Part shown: piece by piece, positions 4,655 through 7,801 of the stretch
Position numbering within the stretch: position 1 is the stretch's first letter
Layout: every line of letters starts with the position of its first letter
Assembly: GCA_030040455.1 (NCBI GenBank)
Contig: JASHTR010000179.1
Span: 1-7,801 of the forward strand
DNA: 7,801 bases
Source: Terriglobia bacterium
Lineage (GTDB): Bacteria > Acidobacteriota > Terriglobia > UBA7540
Reading direction: 5' to 3'
Program-made: the position numbers and the translations under genes
The notes under the pieces: generated by a model
Databases searched by the model: none
Told to the model about the DNA's origin: nothing
The model's input: only the letters and a program-made list of their open reading frames with translations

Positions 4655-6340
4655 ATGAGCCGGCAATATACAACGTTTGATGCCGTCGTTATCGGCTCGG
4701 GAGCCGGAGGCGGCGTGGTAGCCAAAGAATTGGCCACGGCCGGATGGCGTGTCTTACTGCTCGAGCGCGGGCCGTGGCTGAAGACGGAAAGCTTCGGTCA
4801 CTACGAGGTCGAATATAGCTTTACCAGCGGCATCTACCATGTCCCGTTCGGTCCGAAATATTCGGATGTGCGGACGGCGCGGCCGGACCCGAAAACGCCA
4901 GCTCGCATTGTGCATCCGCGCGATCCGCTTTATGGCCGCCTTCCCGCCGACGTTGGCGGCGGGACGGTTTATTACGGCGCCCATGCGTGGCGGCTCCATC
5001 CAGAAACGTTCCGCTTGCCGTCTTACGTCGGCCGCGTGCCCGGATCGAGCCTTACCGATTGGCCCATCACTTACGACGACCTCGAGCCTTACTACGAAAA
5101 AGCGGAATACGACATTGGCGTGAGCGGAGACGAGGGACCCTTCAGCCCTCCAAGGCGCAAGCCGCTCCCCATGCCACCGCTTCCCAATAACAAAGAAGCG
5201 GAGGTCCTCTGGCCCGCGGCGCTGCGCCTGGGCTGGAGCCCGTTCCATTCGCCCGTGGCCATCACCTCGCAGCCTTATCACGGGAGGGCCGCGTGCATCC
5301 ACTGCCCCTACTGTAATGGTTTCGGCTGCGAGGTGGGAGCAAAATCGTCCACGCTCGTGAGTGTCATTCCGGAAGCGCTCCGTACCGGAAACTGCCGCGT
5401 GCTTCCGCGCGCTTTCGCCCGGGAAATCACTGTGGACACTCGCGGCGCCGCTGATGGCGTTGTCTACCAGTTGGAAGGGGAGTCAACGTGGCAGAAAACT
5501 TCGGCGCGCGTCATTGTGGTCTGCTGCTCAGCCACTGAAACGCCGAGGCTGCTGCTCAATTCTAAGTCACGGCTCTTCCCCTACGGCATTGGGAACGAGC
5601 ACGACCAGGTGGGCCGCAATATTGAGAATGACGGCGGGCAGTTCACCTATGGCCTGTTTGAGCGTATCGTCACAGACCAGGTTGGCCCTGGCGTCTGCTT
5701 TGGCGTCGATGATTTTCAGTTCCGAAATGCCGGCTCAAGTGCGAGCGGACGATTGGCCCACGGGATTCTCACCAATTACCACACGCGCCCGCCGCTCGGA
5801 TTCGTTCAGCGGATTCGCGTCCCCGAAAACGTGCCGAGGTATGGCGAGGGGCTCAAGGCGTTCTACCGGCGCTACTTCCTGCGCTCGATCTGGCTCTACT
5901 CCACCTGCCATACCTATCCCCGGGAGGAAAACCGGGTTGACGTTGACCCCGCTGTGCGCGACGGGCGTGGCGTCCCGGTAAGCCGGATCACTTACCGCCA
6001 GCACCCCAGGAATGCCGACGAGAGGCAGTTCATGGCAGATCGCTGCGAGCAGCTTCTACGTGCCGCGGGAGCGCAGATGGTTGTGAAGCCGCATATCGTT
6101 CGAGAGAGCGAGCTCGGCATCTCAACCCATCAACAGGGGAGTTGCCGCATGGGCAACGATCCGAAGAGTTCGGTGGCGGACCGCACGGGCCGCATTCATA
6201 GCACGTCCAACGTCTACGTGGCCGATGGTAGCTTGATGCCAAACCCAGGCGGCGCAAATCCTTCCCTGACGATTCAGGCGCTGGCTTACTGGGTTTCCGC
6301 TCACATTCTGAGCAACCACAGGCCGGGTTTGCGTGGCTGA
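4655..6340 (+). CDS. GMC-family FAD dehydrogenase, resembling gluconate/glucose dehydrogenase catalytic subunits
   Basis: A 561-residue glucose-methanol-choline oxidoreductase. The FAD loop GSGAGGG (Gly14, Gly16, Gly19) is followed by the ribose-binding acidic residue Glu37. GGGTVYYGAH at 101-110 is the GMC flavin-contact block. Near the C-terminus, THQQGSCRMG provides catalytic His492, and NPGGANPSLTIQ provides Asn535 as the partner residue; VYVADGSLMPN is the conserved strand between them. CIHCPYCNGFGCEVGAKSS holds Cys214, 217, 220 and 225, a cluster seen in the gluconate/sugar dehydrogenase branch. ATG 4655 puts the flavin loop at the normal distance; TTG 4649 would add two residues. There is no signal peptide. 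Related periplasmic enzymes are exported with a Tat-bearing small subunit, and no such subunit or cytochrome is nearby. The substrate is probably a sugar, sugar acid or alcohol, but is not determined. It lies 20 bases after the FAD oxidoreductase. Confidence 0.9.
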   Translation: MSRQYTTFDAVVIGSGAGGGVVAKELATAGWRVLLLERGPWLKTESFGHYEVEYSFTSGIYHVPFGPKYSDVRTARPDPKTPARIVHPRDPLYGRLPADVGGGTVYYGAHAWRLHPETFRLPSYVGRVPGSSLTDWPITYDDLEPYYEKAEYDIGVSGDEGPFSPPRRKPLPMPPLPNNKEAEVLWPAALRLGWSPFHSPVAITSQPYHGRAACIHCPYCNGFGCEVGAKSSTLVSVIPEALRTGNCRVLPRAFAREITVDTRGAADGVVYQLEGESTWQKTSARVIVVCCSATETPRLLLNSKSRLFPYGIGNEHDQVGRNIENDGGQFTYGLFERIVTDQVGPGVCFGVDDFQFRNAGSSASGRLAHGILTNYHTRPPLGFVQRIRVPENVPRYGEGLKAFYRRYFLRSIWLYSTCHTYPREENRVDVDPAVRDGRGVPVSRITYRQHPRNADERQFMADRCEQLLRAAGAQMVVKPHIVRESELGISTHQQGSCRMGNDPKSSVADRTGRIHSTSNVYVADGSLMPNPGGANPSLTIQALAYWVSAHILSNHRPGLRG

Positions 6341-6362
6341 TGCTGGAATGAAGCATCTCGCC

Positions 6363-6372
6363 AAGATACAAT
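6363..6372 (+). promoter_or_regulatory. Probable -10 element of mtaB (AAGATACAAT)
   Basis: TACAAT at 6367-6372 is 13 bases before ATG 6386 and is embedded in the same 10-mer that precedes the mutase gene. TGGAAT at 6344-6349 is a weak -35 candidate at 17-base spacing. If used, it would give a leader of about seven bases and exclude ATG 6371, which overlaps the hexamer, as the start. Confidence 0.4.
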
Positions 6373-6385
6373 GAGAAATCCTGGT

Positions 6386-7771
6386 ATGGTGACTTTTCAC
6401 GTTCACAATTTCGGGTGCCGGGCAAGCCAGGCGGACGGAGCAGCGATGAAGCTCGCGCTGCTCGATTCAGGGTTTGCCGAAGCCGAAAATCCGGCAGCGT
6501 GTGACGTGGCCGTTCTCAACACCTGCACGGTCACCGCCGCCGCGGATGCGGAGGTGCGGCAAGTGATCCGCCGCATCAACCGTGGGAATCCCCGCTGCCG
6601 CATCCTGGTGACGGGATGCTACGCCCAGCGAGCCCCCGAGGAGCTTTCTCAGATTCAGGGGGTTGCCTGGGTCGTGGGCAATTCGCATAAGCATCAAGTT
6701 GCGGAAATACTCAAGACAGATTTCACCCCCTCAGAAGACGATCGTTCCGCTGCCAGCCTCTGCCCGCACGGCGAAGCGAACCCTCCCGCAGCCGATTTTC
6801 AGAAACAGACGTGGGTCGGCGCGGTAGGCCCGGAGTTCCATTTCCTTCCCGTTTTCCCGGACGACCGAACCCGTCCCACGCTCAAGGTGCAGGACGGCTG
6901 CAACGCCCGCTGCTCCTTTTGCATTATCCCCGCCGTGCGCGGGCGGAGCCGCAGCCTCCCGGCGGATCGGGTGATCGCCCAGGTCCGGGAGCTGGAGGAA
7001 AAGGGATACAAGGAGGTCGTGCTTTCCGGCATCAACCTGGGAAGCTACGGCAGGGACTTAAGTCCGCGCGTGCTTTTTCTGGAGTTAGTGGAAAGGGTCC
7101 TTTCTGAAACGGGCATCCCGCGGCTGCGCCTCAGTTCGATTGAACCCCTGGACGTCAAGCCCGAGCTCATCCGGCTGGCCGCTTCAAATCCGCGCGTCGC
7201 CGAGCATTGGCACGTTCCACTCCAAAGCGGCAGTGACCGCATTTTGCGACAGATGAACCGGCGCTATTGGACCGCTCAATATGCCGAGCGGATTCTGGCG
7301 ATTCACGAAGCGCTGCCCAATGCCGCCATCGGAGCCGACGTCATGGTAGGGTTTCCGGGAGAAACGGCGGAAGACCACGCCGCAAGCGCGCGGTTCATTG
7401 AGCGGCTGCCGTTCACTTACCTTCACATTTTCCCTTTCTCTCCGCGCCCCTCGACGCCGGCGGCCGCCCGCCGAGACCTGTTGAACGGCCGCGTCGCGCA
7501 CGAGCGGGGGAGGGAGTTGCGGGGGATCATCGCCGGCAAGCGTCGAGCGTTCCTTTCCGCGCAAGTAGGCCGGCTTCTAACGGCATTGACGCTGAACGAT
7601 CGAGAGGCGGGAAAAGCCGTGGCCATGAGCAGCAATTACCTTAACATTGTAATTCCCGGCGAGGCACTTGCTCCCAACCTTCTCGTCCCTATCCGGGTGA
7701 GAGGCTTTCACGAGGACCAGTTGTACGGGCATGTGGAAACGACGGAGATGAATGTCTCAGCAACGGAGTGA
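6386..7771 (+). CDS. mtaB: tRNA (N6-L-threonylcarbamoyladenosine(37)-C2)-methylthiotransferase MtaB
   Basis: A 461-residue methylthiotransferase of the MiaB/MtaB/RimO family. The N-terminal UPF0004 domain carries the three cysteines for one 4Fe-4S cluster: Cys11 (FGCRASQ), Cys47 (NTCTVT) and Cys78 (TGCYAQ). The radical SAM domain begins near 162 with GCNARCSFC (Cys172, Cys176, Cys179), followed by IPAVRGRSRS. LSSIEP, HVPLQSGSDRIL and ADVMVGFPGET are conserved blocks of the barrel. A TRAM-type RNA-binding domain covers about 394-452. NTCTVT and the overall length favour MtaB over MiaB or RimO. The enzyme converts t6A to ms2t6A at position 37 of ANN-decoding tRNAs in the cytosol. ATG 6386 gives the family N-terminus MVTFHVHNFGC; ATG 6371 would add five residues but overlaps a -10-like hexamer. 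The gap to the GMC gene is 45 bases without a terminator-like hairpin. Which family member it is remains slightly less certain than the family. Confidence 0.93.
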   Translation: MVTFHVHNFGCRASQADGAAMKLALLDSGFAEAENPAACDVAVLNTCTVTAAADAEVRQVIRRINRGNPRCRILVTGCYAQRAPEELSQIQGVAWVVGNSHKHQVAEILKTDFTPSEDDRSAASLCPHGEANPPAADFQKQTWVGAVGPEFHFLPVFPDDRTRPTLKVQDGCNARCSFCIIPAVRGRSRSLPADRVIAQVRELEEKGYKEVVLSGINLGSYGRDLSPRVLFLELVERVLSETGIPRLRLSSIEPLDVKPELIRLAASNPRVAEHWHVPLQSGSDRILRQMNRRYWTAQYAERILAIHEALPNAAIGADVMVGFPGETAEDHAASARFIERLPFTYLHIFPFSPRPSTPAAARRDLLNGRVAHERGRELRGIIAGKRRAFLSAQVGRLLTALTLNDREAGKAVAMSSNYLNIVIPGEALAPNLLVPIRVRGFHEDQLYGHVETTEMNVSATE

Positions 7772-7775
7772 CGGG

Positions 7776-7801
7776 ATGAGCATGCCGGAGACACGTGCCC
7801 G
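7776..7801 (+). CDS. Start of a further gene, truncated by the window edge
   Basis: ATG 7776 begins an open frame reading MSMPETRA to the edge. GGAG at 7765-7768 lies 7 bases upstream, overlapping the end of mtaB, and the start follows the mtaB stop by four bases, a typical tight operon junction. ATG 7782 in the same frame is an alternative start. Too little is present to suggest a function. Confidence 0.45.

Noticed and set aside
6341..6385. Terminator between the GMC gene and mtaB
   Set aside because: No GC-rich inverted repeat or T-tract is present in these 45 bases; only a -10-like element is seen.

Overview
The window looks like a chromosomal stretch of a GC-rich, Gram-negative-type bacterium. 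The protein style (a phosphohexomutase beginning HFGTSGWRG, an MtaB with an NFGCRASQADG N-terminus, a DivIC/FtsB protein next to flavoenzymes) resembles Acidobacteriota. That placement is inference from memory of family style, not a computed result. No tRNA, rRNA, CRISPR array, insertion sequence, phage gene or integrase is visible.

Layout, left to right. The end of a PLP-dependent trans-sulfuration enzyme (1-233, +) faces cutA (304-633, -), and the 70-base convergent gap holds a heptanucleotide repeat and an 18-bp inverted repeat with a T-tract. cutA and a phosphoglucomutase/phosphomannomutase gene (697-2112, +) diverge from a 63-base gap in which promoter-like elements for both strands overlap. 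From there all genes are on + and tightly spaced: the mutase, an FtsB/DivIC-like septum protein (2141-2503), a large exported FAD oxidoreductase with a C-terminal SLH-like region (2538-4634), a GMC-family flavoprotein dehydrogenase with a four-cysteine cluster (4655-6340), the tRNA methylthiotransferase MtaB (6386-7771), and the first codons of another gene (7776 onward). Gaps in this run are 4 to 45 bases, so co-transcription is plausible, possibly with internal promoters.

How the genes relate. Most are housekeeping functions: sulfur amino acid metabolism, metal tolerance, sugar phosphate isomerisation, cell division and tRNA modification. The accessory part is the adjacent flavoenzyme pair at 2538-6340. 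One has a signal peptide and may be anchored to the envelope. The other resembles catalytic subunits of membrane-linked sugar or gluconate dehydrogenases but has no export signal, and no small or cytochrome subunit is in view.

Two styles of gene start coexist. cutA, the FAD oxidoreductase and the last partial gene have clear Shine-Dalgarno sequences. The mutase, ftsB, GMC and mtaB genes lack one and instead have a -10-like hexamer 8-13 bases before the ATG, including an identical AAGATACAAT before the mutase and mtaB. I see no convincing undescribed multi-gene system; the flavoenzyme pair, the start-proximal promoter motif and the heptad hairpin are the items most worth checking.
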